Shown: positions 22,291-36,200, numbered from the stretch's first letter. The stretch is 64,000 nucleotides of DNA from Rattus norvegicus (GCF_036323735.1 NC_086026.1:69939039-70003038); one strand, 5' to 3'. Made by a program: numbers and translations. Notes: generated from the letters alone by a model not told the origin.

Positions 22291-22689
22291 TAGCACTTTT
22301 AAAGTTATAAATGCTCAATAAGCTTTAGAAAAAAAGTGAAGCTTTATTTTCAATTCTATTATCACGACATTAAAGAGACTGGTTTGTTAAAGTATAAAAA
22401 TAAGGTGACTTGCATTTTCAATACAGTTGGTTTATCTGCCCAGTAAAATTCAATTTACCAACCGGGATCCATGCTGTCCACTCAGGAATATTTGACAACA
22501 CCGGACTGGTTAAGGATGCTACTGACATCTAGTGCACGGGACCAGGATGGTGCTAACTGTTTTATATGCACAAGGGAACTGCTGCGATGTTTATCTGCTA
22601 CTGTCAGCAGAGGAGAAGCTGAGACAGACCTTATCTATGTGTAAGTAGGTTTAGGGTTTTAAAAAAAGGGAGCCTTCACCGTTGTCTAT

Positions 22690-23130
22690 CTATTTGGAGA
22701 GAGTGTATGTGTGTGATGTAGGTGTACACATATGTATGTGTGTGAATATGTAGACATAATCAATAATGCATATACCCACAGAGGTCAGAGGTTGATGTCA
22801 TGTCTCCAGAGCCACTCCCATTCTGCTGGCTATGAGGCAGGTTCTCATTCAGCCTGGATCTTATGGGTGTAGTAGACAGGCTGGCCCGTGAGACCCTGGG
22901 ACCTACCTTTTTTTGACCCACCCAGCTGTAGGGGTTCAGATATGTGCTGCAGGCCTAGCTTTTACCTGACTTTGGGGGAATCTACCTAGGTTCTCATACT
23001 TGCACAATAGACACTTTTCAGACTGAACCCTCTCTGCACTGCCCCATGGCTCTTGTCACCAAGAGACAGGGTCTCACAGCCAACCTCCTGTCTCAGCCTC
23101 TCCAGTATTGGAAGAACAGGTATGTGTATT
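22690..23130 (-). repeat. B4-type SINE plus B1-like fragment
   Basis: A TG-rich tail, then 'agaggtcagaggttgatgtc', 'caggctggcccgtgagaccc' and 'cagactgaaccctctctgca' mark a minus-strand B4. From about 23050 'aagagacagggtctcacagc' adds a B1-like piece. Confidence 0.65.
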
Positions 23131-24886
23131 TGTGATAACACATTGCAGAAGAGGCTTCTGAGAAAACAACCTATAGTTCACATATAATTCAGCACAACAT
23201 ACACAGGCCAATCAGTGTAGATCAGTTCTTCTCCACCCTGGGCCTTCATGGTGAGGGCTGCTGCTCCTCAAAGCCTTCCTTTAGATGGCAACTAAGTTGT
23301 CTGGTCCAACACAGTCACCTAGTGGCCAGTGCAGGCCACTGCTCCATCTTCTTGATGTTCATTCAATTCTACTTCTAGCTACACTGCTCTGTTACAAAAA
23401 GGGAACTGTAACTTAGCATATATAGTAGAAAAGGGTAAGACTATGTGAGAAGGCATATCTTTCAGATATTTTAATAAAATGTCAAATATCCCTGGTGCTG
23501 GCATTTTCTGAAGTTAATCTAGAATGCTGCATTGCTTCTGTTTACTCCCTATACAATTGCAATACTCTCTCTTCTTTCAGCAGCTCTGCAGTAATGCAAT
23601 CCCACATCTGGGCAATCCTCTATTTACAGCCAAGCAGCACACCCAGTTAGACCATTAATGAGGACAAATCCTTCACTTGCAGCTCCCAAAACCTTTGTGT
23701 TTCTAGTCCAAATTAACTGAAAATCCTCCTGCTAATTACCAGGCCAAACCAGAGTTACAAGCTGTCTGATGTAAAACTGAGGGGCACTCAGACTGAATGC
23801 AGACTCTTGAGAACTCTCTGGGGAATTGTAGGGGTGACTTTCAGTCATCCCAAGGTTCCAGACCTTCCTGGCACTCTAATAGAAGGCTGACACTATGGTT
23901 CTGGGCCTACTTTGGTTGAGGCGTAGTATGATTGCTTTTGACACTGACCCACAGATCTCCCTGCTTCCAAGAACATGTTGGATTTTTGTTAGTTGAGGCT
24001 GGAGGTGGCTGTGGTGTCCTAGTTGTAAAACAATGCTACACCAGCAGAGTTGGCTGCCAGTAATCCTGTAACAGGGAGGTCTTCTGAACCTCGAGAGGCA
24101 CCTCAGTGAGCCTAACAACAGTTTAGAGATTATTTAGCTTCCGCGGCGATAGAAGCATCGTCCTGTCCCAACCCCACAACCCCCGACCAAGTCATTATTT
24201 AAAGAGGACACAGTCTTTGAGTAGCTGGAGGATTAGACTTGTGACAAACTCAGAAAAAAAATCCAACTAAAACTAGCTTTCCATTAATAATTTTCCAGTT
24301 ATTCAGCTGGGACCGAGTTATTCCACAGCATGCCACAGGAGCCGTGATCAACTGTTAATGGAGTAGTCCAGACGCGTGCTCAGGTTTTCTCTCCCCACTG
24401 TATTTGGTCCCATCTTTATGAGTGAACTTAGTTTGGCTTCCCCATTCTCTCTTGTATGCCACAGTCTGAAGAGCACTTTGAAACATGAAAAGGGTGCCCA
24501 ACTGCAGAAGTCAGGGTTTTTTTTCTTTTTTCTTTTTAAAGTGTCATTTACTTTCAAAGTTTCTCTTCTCTGAATGCTTACAAATAACAGGAAAAGTAGC
24601 TATGATTAACCAGGAAAAAAGCTGTTTACTGCTTCATATACTGTGTATGGGAACATGTGTGTGCATGTGTATATGTGTTTGGCAGGATGGGTGTGTGTGC
24701 ATGTGCATTTGAATGGGTGTGGGTGTGTGTTGCCCATGTATGTTTTTTTTTCCTTTTTAATATTGTGAATGCCGAGGTTTTATTTTTAAGAAATAGTGTT
24801 TCTGAACACTTGTAGCATAGCTATATTTCCACCATGTGTGCTGTCAGGCGGGAGTTCACTCTGCAGTTTGCTTTGCTTTTTCTTAC

Positions 24887-25072
24887 CTCTGTTCCATTTA
24901 TTTTCTGCATGCTGAAGTGGCTGAGCCTAAACAGCACGTAGTACTTCCAGAGTGTGAAGTTCACCACTGGGTTTCCCTGAGGATCGATTGTCAACTGGTC
25001 AACCCGACGAAGTTGCGCGAGGGCGTTGAACTGCTGCAGCATCACAAGGTTGGTCTCCCTGAACTTAAGGTG
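24887..25072 (-). CDS. Lrrc49: Lrrc49 coding exon: conserved C-terminal core (186 nt)
   Basis: This is a 62-codon, phase 0-0 exon, beginning CACCTTAAG after the acceptor ttatcgcag and ending ACAGAG before a strong donor gtaaga. The protein reads HLKFRETNLVMLQQFNALAQ, then LRRVDQLTIDPQGNPVVNF and TLWKYYVLFRLSHF, closing with INGTE. This is the stretch I recognise most directly as LRRC49, because it is nearly identical to the human protein as I recall it. The acceptor has a weak, purine-interrupted pyrimidine tract, so efficient use may need exonic enhancers. Both flanking introns are phase 0, so skipping would be in frame. Confidence 0.96.
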
Positions 25073-26151
25073 CTGCGATAATAAGCCACATATAAGGTCT
25101 CCACTGTGAGTATAACCACCTCAAATACTAACATTAACACTTCACAGGTCATTTCCTGTGGAACCCTGTACGCTTTAGGCTTAGGAAATATGTGTTCAGT
25201 CACATTAAATCAACGGAATGCTCTCAGCTCATTTAACTTCAATGTACCCGATCCATCAGTCATTGATGGCGTCTACCCAAAACTTAAGCTTTAGGTGATT
25301 CCTTCTAAGGACATCCTCTTCTATCATCAAGCAGGATTCCTTAATGTTATCTAATTACTCAGACTCTTTCAAGTTTTGCAGACTCTACACATTTTACATT
25401 AACACTAATGTATAAAGGAACATTCCAGAAACCTCTAAGTACAGGACTCACCCTGATGCTGAGAAATAGCATTGTCAACATTGCATCCTTCCAAAAACCA
25501 TGCTGGTTGCTTAAATTGGCCAAGGAGAGTCAAAAAACTAAAACAAAAACCCTAAAGCAAATGGTCTATTTGCAAATTTGAATATTCTTTCTAAATACCT
25601 GCTTCTGCTACAGCTTACCTTCTTTTGGGAAGACAAAGGAAAACCATCTACTCTAAAAGGATAAATAGAGAAACGTGCTGTAGGAAAAGCTCAGGAGGAA
25701 ACTCACTGTGAAAGCTCTGTTTCCTGATGCCTGTTGGGAACTAGTGCGATACCCACAGTCGGGGAGGCTGCCTTCGAGTCAGCAGACTGAAGTAAACAGT
25801 CAGTGCTGTTGGAGGACTGCTGTCAGGTCACGCAATGGATACACATGCCATCCACACCAGTTTTAATGCCCAAATACATGCTATCGGGCTGTGTGGCTTC
25901 TTTGTAAAACAGATAGATAATGTGCATAAAATTCCATTGGTCTTTTCTACTGCAAAAAGGACCGTCTTTAGAGATTTAATTTCTAATATTAATACAAACC
26001 CACAAGGCCATTTATGGAACTAATTTAAATTCCAGTGCCAGAAAATCAACACAAAAGAAACTACAGAAAATGAAGCTGAGGCAGGCTTTGGCCTGAACAC
26101 ACAGTTGCAATGAAGAACAATTCAAATATACTTCCAAAGGAAAGTGTTTAC
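25073..26151 (-). other. Lrrc49: Lrrc49 intron 25073-26151
   Basis: This is a short intron of about 1.08 kb with no SINE or LINE that I can recognise, unusual for this window. It is the only repeat-free intron seen here. Confidence 0.85.
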
Positions 26152-26389
26152 CAGAGAATTTGGAAACTTCATCTTCAGTTTGGGAAGTACTTGGACAATT
26201 TCATCAAACTCGATGAATGTGAACGAGACGGTGGTGACCATGCCAGCTGTTTGAACACTCCAGTTACGATCTAGGCATTCCAGCGCCCCTGAGCCATACA
26301 GTGACAGGGTTTCTCCATCTAGCTCCACCAAGTGTGTTTCTGTGACAGACAAGCCTTGTAACGCACTGCTGAGTCCCGCATCTAGAGAC
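26152..26389 (-). CDS. Lrrc49: Lrrc49 coding exon: start of the C-terminal domain (238 nt)
   Basis: After acceptor cttttgcag the first G completes the split glycine codon, and 79 codons follow to CTG before the donor gtaaac. The peptide runs from SLDAGLSSALQGL through GETLSLYGSGALECLDRNW and SFTFIEFDEIVQVLPKLK to FPNSL. It begins the conserved C-terminal globular part of LRRC49; I know no catalytic motif for it. The pattern of alternating hydrophobic residues suggests beta strands. A 38-bp tandem repeat begins about 200 bp upstream of this exon's acceptor (in transcript terms), so it sits in the preceding intron. Confidence 0.95.
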
Positions 26390-26589
26390 CTGCAAAAGTC
26401 GTTTTTTAAGTAATGTCTCAAGCACACAAAGAACCAGGCTAGAACGTCATGTTGGAAAGTGCTGTACAGTTTATACTCATTACTCTGTTTCCAGTTAAAC
26501 CCAGAGCATCCCACATTAATTAGATTTTTAAAAAATCAGATAGCAAAGTAACAGGCTTGTTGTGGAGTTTTCCTACTCCCTGCTGTTGA

Positions 26590-27085
26590 ACCTCTTCCTG
26601 CTCTCCTCCCCTCACCCCTCCCTGCTGCTTGCTGCTCCCCATCCTCCCCTCACCCCTCCCTGCTGCTTGCTGCTCCCCATCCTCCCCTCACCCCTCCCTG
26701 CTGCTTGCTGCTCCCCATCCTCCCCCTCACCCCTCCCTGCTGCTTGCTGCTCCCCATCCTCCTCTCACCCCTCCCTGCTGCTTGCTGCTCCCCATCCTCC
26801 CCTCACAGACTCCCTGCTGCTTGCTGCTCCCCATCCTCCCCTCACCCCTCCCTGCTGCTTGCTGCTCCCCATCCTCCCCTCACCCCTCCCTGCTGCTTGC
26901 TGCTCCCCATCCTCCCCTCACCCCTCCCTGCTGCTTGCTGCTCCCCATCCTCCCCCCACCCCTCCCTGCTGCTTGCTGTTCCCCATCCTCCCCCTCACCC
27001 CTCCCTGCTGCTTGCTGCTCCTCATCCTCCCCTCACCCCTCCCTGCTGCTTGCTGCTCCCCATCCTCCCCACACAGACTCCCTTC
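26590..27085. repeat. Minisatellite, 38-bp unit, about 13 copies
   Basis: The unit (plus strand) is built of ctcccctcacccctccctgc followed by tgcttgctgctccccatc. Copies differ by single-base indels and a 'cacagactc' variant near 26805 and 27071. Because 38 is not a multiple of three, all three plus-strand frames stay open through it, which mimics proline/cysteine-rich proteins. In the Lrrc49 pre-mRNA it is G-rich. Confidence 0.95.
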
Positions 27086-27314
27086 ACGTCACATGTATCC
27101 TTAGACTAATTCACTGGATTATCCGAAAGATTAACATTAATATCCAGTCATGTATTTTAGCTGAAAATAGGAAAACTATTCATAGAAACCCATCTCCAAG
27201 TCCAAATTACTCATCATATTAATGCAAGATAATAATTTCATATACCTTAAATATGTTATTGAGATATTTTATAACAATATAAATACAGTTTACAAATTAA
27301 TAAAGCTATCTGGT

Positions 27315-28266
27315 GGGGGTGGGTGGAGAGGGGATCATGATCTGGTATTGGGTAGGGAAAAGGACTGAAGTCCTGAGGGCCAACAGAAAGAATGGAAACA
27401 GGTGACCTTGGGAGGAAGGAGATTGGGACGACCCTCCAGAATGTACCAGAAACCTGAGAGGTGAGAGAATCTCAGGACTCAAGGGGGTGGGTGGCTAGAT
27501 GATATGCCCTACAGTGGGGAAAGGGAACTTGTTGATTCCACCTCCAGCAGAAAGACAGGGCATCAAGTGGGGGTTGGGTTTGCTATCCCACAGTCAAAAC
27601 TCTGACTCATAATTCTTCCTGTCTAAAAGAACGACAGGGTTGGAAATGGAGAAGAACCCGAGGAAAAGAAGGTCCAGGGACAGGTCCAAAGTGGGATCCA
27701 GCTCAACAGGAGGCCCCAAGACCTGACACCATTACTGAGAATATGGGGTGCTCACTAAAAAGGACCTACCATGACTGCCCCTCAAAAGACCCAACAAGCA
27801 GCTGAAAGAGTCAGATCCAGATATGTGTACTCAACCAATGAACAGAAGCTGCTGACCCCTCTGTTGAATTAGGGAAATTCTGGAGGAAGCTGAGGAGGAG
27901 GGCAACCCTGTAGGAGGACCAGCAGTCTCAATTAACCTGGACCCCCAATATCTCTCAGACACTGGACCACCAGCCAGGCAGCATACACCAGCTGAGGTGA
28001 GGCCCCCAACACATATACAGCAGAGGACTCCTGGGTCTGGGTTCAGACAGAGAAGATGTACCTAACCCTCAAGAAACTGGAGGCCCCAGGAAATTTAAAG
28101 GTCTGGTGGAGTGGCTGGGGTGGGGACATCCTTGTGGAGATGGGGGTGGGAAGGTATGGGAAGTGGAACAGTCAGAGGGTGGACTGGGAGGGGAATAAAA
28201 TCTGGAGTGTAAAAATAAATAAAAAATTTAAAATAGTAAAAATAAAACAAAAGGCAAGTTAACCAA
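27315..28266 (+). mobile_element. Lx-type L1 3' UTR insertion with 13-bp target-site duplication
   Basis: About 950 bp of typical rodent L1 3' sequence (gggtggggg start, 'aaggcaag' and AATAAA-containing A-rich end near 28195-28250). It is flanked by aaagctatctggt at 27302-27314 and 28267-28279. It is 5'-truncated and has no ORF2. It lies antisense to Lrrc49. Confidence 0.85.
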
Positions 28267-30297
28267 AAAAGCTATCTGGTTAGAAAAATACATTTTGTAA
28301 TATATTCCCATAAGAGTTATAAAATATTATTTATAAAATGCAATATAAAATGTTTGCAAAAATATGTTAAACTAGCTTCTATCTTAGTTACCAAGTGAGA
28401 AATGCTATTTTTGAATAGCCTGATGCCTTAAAAACTTTAAGTGTATTGTTTAGTTGTAATCAATAAAAACAACCATGTCTTCCCCCTAAATTAAAACGAG
28501 AGTGATAAAAGCCAATTATGCTCCACACAGCACCATACTAGATGCTCTACTGAGAGGCCATTTCTGTTATTTCCAAAGCTGGAGCCATGCCGCCCATAAG
28601 AGCCAACTTGAATGGCAGATAATCAGGAAAGCTCCTTGATCCAGCTCAAAATCTTTACTCTCTATATAGAGGTATAACACTGCTGCTCCAGCTCAAAACC
28701 TGGACAATACTTGGCTTTGCCTGTGTTTCCACTGGGGGTTTCTTCTCTGCCCTCAAATGCTCTGAGTACAGCTACTGGGACTTATGTACTTGTCCAGTAT
28801 TTCACATCTCAGACTAATTACAATTATATGTTGGCAACTTTGTTTCCTCTTCTACATGGTGAGTTTATGAAGCAAAGGCCATGTCTTTACATCTGGAGAA
28901 TCTTGGGTTCACTAAGGGGCTTTACACAACATATTAATTGATTAAGGATCCTCAACAGTCTTAAATGCTGATGTTGGACAGTAAGTCTGACAAACTATCA
29001 TTCCGCTGGTTCATTAGATTTATTTTAAAGGTATCGGTGAACTGTTACACATCTCTATTAATTAACAAGTTAGCTTATGACCTTTGTGTACTCAAACTGA
29101 ATATGAAAGAAAAAAAACACACAGTTTATCTGTCATCCTTAAATTCAGTATCAAAAGATTGAGATGGACAATAAACAAACACCCCTGAGTGCAGAGCAGC
29201 CCTAGGTCTAAAAGGTAAAAGCTGATAACAGCATAGACTAAGAAAAGAACTGTCTCCATCGTGTGCTTTAGACAACATAGTGAGATGGGGAGGGAGCATC
29301 ACAATTCCTGCTGTGGTAGACAGAAGACAGCCGGAGTCAGCGCTTGCTGCCCTGAAAGAGGGAAACGCGTTGGTACACACTCACAGTAACAGCAACGATA
29401 GTGGCACACCACAGTACTGCTCACTGAACACGGTTCCTTGCGAGTGTCAATCCTGCTGCCTGTACCACAGCACATGTTTCTAGCAATGCACAACTCAATG
29501 AATATTTCTTGAATTAATAAACTGAGAAGACTCTCAAGGGTATCTATTAAGTCTTTAAAGGATGCTTCAACCATAGGTATATGACAGGCAAACAGGTCAC
29601 AGGACAAGCAGAGTGATGTGGACACACATAAGAGCTAACAAGGCTGGCCGGGTGACAGGAGCAGGCAGTGAAGGAAGGTGAAGGGAAAAGTGGCCACAGC
29701 AGCTGATAAAGGTTACTTTAATGTTGATATAGTGGAGAATTAGCTAGACCCTCTGGGAAAGAATCTTGTCCCATATCAGATATTTAAGAGAGGCTTATTT
29801 TAAATTGGCTATGTGATTAAAAGATTAGAAACATAAACTCAAAATTAAAAAGTCTAGTATCGTAAGGTGATTATTTTGTGCACACTTTTGGAAAGCACAC
29901 AATTGGGAAAAGAGTGAATAAGTAAGTAAGCCTACAGGCCGGATGCTGTGACACCATTGGAAGCAGAGCCAAAGGGAGCCCCTACTGTTCTAGACCTCAC
30001 AGAAATTAGACACGTGGGTGCTGCGCTGTAGACAGCCTTGCTCTTGCCAAGAAGAAACAGAACAGCTGTTACCCAGGTCACAGAAGGCCAAGCCAGCTCA
30101 GGATGAGGCTGCTGGGGCTAGCTAGCTTCAAATTTAGGCCATGGCTTACCAATTTGCTTCTCTAACAAAGCATGCTTGCTATCCATAAAAATGATGTAGA
30201 AAACTTGTCAAGTAATGTTTAGATGTTGAGCATATCCTTCCAGTTTAGTCAGAGATATGCACACATGAATTCACGCATTCACAGTTCAAAGGCTGCT

Positions 30298-33200
30298 GTT
30301 TTTTACATTGGATATTATTTTATTTATTTACATTTCAAATGTTATCCCCTTTCCTGGTTTCCCATCCATAAATCCCCTATTGCATTCGTCCACCCCCTCC
30401 TTCTATGAGGGTGTTCCCCAACCCATCCACCCATCCTTTCCTGCCTCCCCACCCTGACATTCCCCTACACTGGGGAATCGAGCGGTGGCAGGACCAAGGA
30501 CTTCTCTTCCCTTTGGTGCCAAACAAAGCCATTCTCTGCTACATAAGCAGCTGGAGCCATCAGTTTGTCCATGTGTTCTCTTTGGGTTAATCCTTGGGAG
30601 CTCTGGTTGGTTGGTACTGTTGGTCATATGGGGTTGCAAGCCCCTTCAGCTCCTCCAATCCTTCCTCTAATTCCTCCAGCAGGGACCCCGTTCTCAGTTC
30701 AATAGTAGGCTGTCAGTGTTCGCCTCTGTATTTCTCATGCTCTGACAGCCTCTCAGGAGACAGCTATACCAGGCTCCTGTCAGCATGCACTTCTTGGCTT
30801 CAGCAATATTGTCTGGGTTTGGTGGCTGTATGTGTATGGGCTGGATCCCTAGGTGGGGCAGCCTCTGGATGGCCTTTCCTTCAGTCTCTGCTCCAAACTT
30901 TGTCTCCATATCTCCTCCTATGAATATTTTTGTTCCCCCTTCTAAGAAGGACTGAAGCATCCGCACTTCGGTCATCCTTCTTCTAGAGTTTCATGTGGTC
31001 TATGGATTGTATCTTGGGAAATCCAAGCTTTTGAGCTAATATCCATTTGTCAGTGAGTGTGTACAATGTATGTATGTGGTTTTTTTTGTGATTGGGTTAC
31101 CTCACTCAGGATGATACTTTCTAGTTCCATCCATTTGCCTATGAATTTCATGAAGTCATTGTTTTTAATAGCTGAGTAGTACTCCATTGTGTAAATGTAC
31201 TACATTTTCTGTATCCATTCCTTGAAGGGCATCTGGGTTCTTTCCAGCTTCTGGCTATTATAAATAAGGATCCTATGAACATAGTGGAGCATGTCCTTGT
31301 TATATGTTGGAGCATCTTTTGGGTGTATGCACAGGAGTGGTATAGCTGGGTCCTCAGCTAGTACTATGTCCAATTTTCTAAGGAACCTCCAGACTGATTT
31401 CCAGAGTGGTTGCATCACCTTGCAATCCCACCAACAATGGAGGAGTGTTCCTCTTTCTCCACATCCTTCCCAGCATCTATTGTCACCTGAGTTTTTGATC
31501 TTAGCCATTCTGACTGGTGTGAGGTGGAATCTCAGGGTGTTTTGATTTGCATTTCCCTTATGACTAAAGATGTTGAACATTTCTTTAGGTGCTTCTCAGC
31601 CATTCGACATTCCTCAGTTGAGAATTCTATGTTTAGCTCTGTATCCTATTTTTTAATAGGATTATTTGGTTCTCTAGAGTCTAACTTCTTGAATTCTTTG
31701 TATATATTGGATATTAGCCCTCTATCAGATGTAGGATTGGTACTGATCTTTTCCCAATTTGTTGGTTGCCACTTTGTTCTCATGACAGTGTCATTTGCCT
31801 TACAGAAGCTTTGCAGTTTTATGAGATCCCATTTGTCAATTCTTGATCTTAGAGCATAAGCCATTGGTGTTCTGTTCAGGAAGTTTTCCCCAGTGTCCAT
31901 GCACCCCAGGCTCTTCCCCACTTTTTCTTCTATTGGTTTGAGTGTATTTGGTTCGATGTGGAGGTCCTTGATCCACTTGGCCTTAAGCTTTGTACAGGGT
32001 GATGAGTGGATTTGCATTCTTCCACATGCTGACTGCCAGTTGAACTAGCACCATTTGTTGAAAAATGCTTTTTTCCACTGGATGGTTTTAGCCCCTTTAT
32101 CAAAGATCAAGTGATCATAGGTGCATGGGTTCATTTCTGGTTCTACAATTCTATTCCAATGATCTACCTGCCTGTCTCTGTACCAATACCATACCGTTTT
32201 TTTTTTTGTTTTTTGTTTTTTTTTTTTTTATCACTATTGCTCTGTAATACAGCTTGAGGTCAGGGACAGTGACTCCCCCAGAAGTTCTTTTATTGTTGAC
32301 AATAGTTTTTGCTATCCTTGTTTTTTTGTTATTCCAAATGAATTTGTGAATTTCTCTTTTCTAACTCTATGAAGAATTGAGTTGCAATTGTGATGGGGAT
32401 TGCATTGAATCTGTAGATTGCTTTCGGCAAGATGGCCATTTTTATTTTTATTTATTTTTTATTAACTTGAGTATTTCTTATATACATTTCGAGTGTTATT
32501 CCCTTTCCCGGTTTCCAGGCAAACATCCCCCTCCCCCCTCCCCTTCTTTATGGGCGTTCCCCTCCCCACCCTCCCCCCCTTGCCGCCCTCCCCCCAACAA
32601 TCTAGTTCACTGGGGGTTCAGTCTTAGCAGGACCTAGGGCTTCCCCTTCCACTGGTGCTCTTACTAGGATATTTATTGCTACCTATGAGGTCAGAGTCCA
32701 GGGTCAGTCCATGTTTAGTCTTTAGGTAGTGGCTTAGTCCCTGGAAGCTCTGGTTGCTTGGCATTGTTGTACCTACGGGGTCTCGAGCCCCTTCAAGCTC
32801 TTCCAGTTCTTTCTCTGATTCCTTCAACGGGGGTCCTATTCTCAATTCAGTGGTTTGCTGCTGGCATACGCCTCTGTGTTTGATGGCCATTTTTATAATA
32901 TTAATCCTGCCAATCCATGAGCATGTGAAATCTTTCCATCTTCTGAGATCTTCAATTTCTTTCTTCAGAGACTTGAAGTTCTTGTCATACAGATTTTTCA
33001 CTTGCTTGGAGTCACATCGAGGTATTTTATGTTACTCGTGACTATTGTGAAGGGTGTTGTTTCCCTAATTTCTTTCTCAGCTTGTTTAACCTTTGAGTAG
33101 AGGAAGGATTTGTTTGAGTTAATTTTATATCCAGACACTTTGCTGAAGTTATTTTTTAGGTTATAAGTTCTCTAGTGGAATTTTTGGGGTCACTTGAGTA

Positions 33201-36200
33201 TACTATCATATCATCTGCAAATAGTAATATTTTGACTTCTTTCTTTTCAATTTGTATCCCTATGACCTCCTTTTGTTGTCTGATTGTTCTGGCTAGGATT
33301 TGGAGTACTACATTTCCTAGGTAGTGAGAGAGTGGGCAGCACTGTCTAGTCTCTGATTTTAGTAGGATTGCTTCAAGTTTCTCTCCCTTTAGTTTGATGT
33401 TGGCTACTGGTTTGCTGTATGTTGTTTTTACTATGTTTAGGTATGGCCTTGAATTCCTGATCTTTCCAAGACTTTTAACATGAAGGAGTGTTGAATTTTG
33501 TCAAATGCTTTCTCAGCATCTAATGAGATGATTATGTGTTTTTTTCCTTTGAGTTTGTTTATATAGTGGGTTACATTGATGGGTTTCCATATATTGAACC
33601 ATCCCTGCATCCCTGGGATGAAGTCTACTTGATCATGATGGATGATCATTTTGATGTGTTCTTGGATTCAGTTTGCGAGAATTTTATTGAGTATTTTGTG
33701 TTGATATTCATAAGGGAAATTGGTCTGAAGTTCTCTTTCTTTGTTGGGTCTTTGTGTGGTTTAGGTATAAGCGTAATTGTAGCTTCATAGAAGGAAGGAA
33801 TTGAGTAGTGTTCCTTTTGTTTTTATTTTGTGAAATAGTTTGGACAGTATTGGTATTAGGGCTTCTATGAAGGTCTGATAGAATTCTGTACTAAACCTAT
33901 CTGGTCCTGATCCTTTTTTGGTTGGGAGACTTTTAATGACTGCTTCTATTTCTTTAGGAGTTATGGGACTTTAGATGGTTTATTTGATCCTGATTTAACT
34001 TTGGTACCTGTTACCTGTCTAGAAAATTGTCCATTTCATCCAGATTTTCCAGTTTTGTTGAATTTAGGCTTTTGTAGTAGGATCTGATGTTTTTTTTTAT
34101 TTCTTCAGATTCTGTTGTTATGTCTCCCTTTTCATTTCTGGTTTTGTTAATTTGGATACTCTCTCTGTGCCCTCTGGTTAGTCTGGCTAAGGTTTTATCT
34201 ATCTTGTTGATTTTCTCAAAGAACCAGCTCCTGGTTTTGTTGATTCTTTGTGTAATTCTTTTTGTTTCTACTTGTATGATTTCAGCCCTGAGTTTGAATT
34301 TTCCTGCCTTCTACTCCTCTTAGGTATATTTGCTTCTTTTTGTTCTAGAGCTTTTAGGTGTGCTATCAAGCTGCTCTCTCCAGTTTCTTTTTGAAGGCAC
34401 TCAGAGCTATGAGTTTTCCTCTTACCACTGCTTTCATTGTGTCCCATAAATTTGTGTATGTTGTATATTCATTTTCATTAAATTCTAAAAAGTCTTTTAT
34501 TCCTTTCTTTATTTCTTCCTTGACCAAGTTATCACTGAATAGAGCATTCTTCAGCTTCCATTTGTATGTGGTCTTTCTGTCATTTTTGTTGTTATTGAAG
34601 ACCACCCTTAGTCCGTGGTGATCTGATAGGATACACGGGATTATTTCAATCTTCTTGTATCTGTTGAGGCCTGTTTTGTGACCGATTATATGGTCAGTTT
34701 TGGAGAAAGTACCATAAGGTACTGAGAAGAAGGTGCATTATTTTGTTTTAGGATGAAATGGTCTATAGATAACTGTTAAATCCATTAGGCTCAAAATTTC
34801 TGTTAGTTTCTCTGTGTGTCTATTTAGTTTCTGTTTCCATGATCTGTCCATTAATGAGAGTGAGGTGTTGAAGTCTCCTACTAGTATTGTATGAGGTGCA
34901 ATGTATGCTTTGAGCTTTAGTAAGGTTTCTTTTATGAATGTAGGTGCCCTTGCATTTGGAACATAGATATTCAGGATTGAGAGTTCATCTTGGTGAATTT
35001 TCCCTTTGATAAATATGAAGTGTCCTTCCTTATCTTTTTGATAACTTTTGGTTGAAAGTCGAATTTATTAGATATTAGAGTGGCTACTCCAGCTTGTTTC
35101 TTGGGACCATTTGCTTGGAAAATTCTTTTCCAGCCTTTTACTCTGAGGCAGTGTCTGTCTTTGTCTCTGAGGTCTGTTTTCTGTATGCAGCAAAATGCTG
35201 GGTCCTCTTTCCATATCCAGTTTGTTAGTCTATGTCTTTTTATTGGGGACTTGAGTCCACTGATATTGAGAGATATTAGGGACCAGTGATTGTTGTTTCC
35301 TGTTACTTTTGTTGTTAGAGGTAGAATTATGTTTGTGTGGCTCTCTTCTTTTGGGTTTGTTGCAAGAAGATTACTTTCTTGATTTTTTTAGGGTGTAGTT
35401 TTCCTCCTTGTACTGGAGTTTTCCATTTATTATCCTTTGTAGGACTGGATTTGTGGAAAGATATTGTGTAAATTGGGTTTTGTCATGGAATATTTTGATT
35501 TCTCCATCTATGTTAATTGAGAGTTTTACTGGATATAGTAACCTGGGCTGGCATTTGTGTTCTCTTAGGGTCTGCCCAGTATCTTCTGGTAAGAAGTCTG
35601 GTGTAATTCTGATAGGTCATCTTTATATGTTATTTAACCTTTTTCTCTTACTGCTTTTAATATTCTTTCTTTGTTTTGTGCATTTAGTATTTTGACTATC
35701 ATGTGATGGGAGGAGTTTCTTTTCTGGTCTAATCTATTTGGAGTTCTGTAGGCTTCTTGTATGTTTATGGGCATTTCTTTCTTTAGGTTAGGGAAGTTTT
35801 CTTCTATAATTTTGCTGAAGATATTTACTGGCCCTTTAAGTTGGAAATCTTTGCTTTCTTCTATACCTATTATCCTTGGGTTTGATCTTCTCATTGAGTC
35901 CTGGATTTCCTGGATGTTTTGGGTAAGGAGCTTTTTGAGATTTTCATTTTCTTTGACAGTTGTGTCAATGTTTTCTATGATATCTTCTGCCCGAGATTCT
36001 CTCTTCTATCTCTGGTAGTCTGTTGGCAATCTTGAGTCTATGACTCCTGATCACTTTCTTAGGTTTTCTATCTCCAGGGTTGTCTCCCTTTGTGATTTCT
36101 TTATTGTTTCTATTTCCATTTTCAGATCTTGGATGGATTTGTTCAATTCCTTCACCTTTGGTTGTATTTTCCTGTAGTTCTTTAAGGGATTTTGGTGTTT

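Larger units (their letters stand above)
20814..24886 (-). other. Lrrc49: Lrrc49 intron 20814-24886
   Basis: Repeats are listed separately: a TG-rich array with a B4, two oppositely oriented B1s, and another B4 block. The parts 20880-21090, 21650-21900, 22300-22680 and 23140-24640 look unique, and I see no exon that fits the protein. A short TG-rich patch lies at 24645-24740. Confidence 0.85.

Noticed and set aside
26562..27222. Long overlapping plus-strand open frames rich in proline, cysteine and leucine
   Set aside because: They are translations of the 38-bp minisatellite in three frames; no start context, splice sites or similarity.
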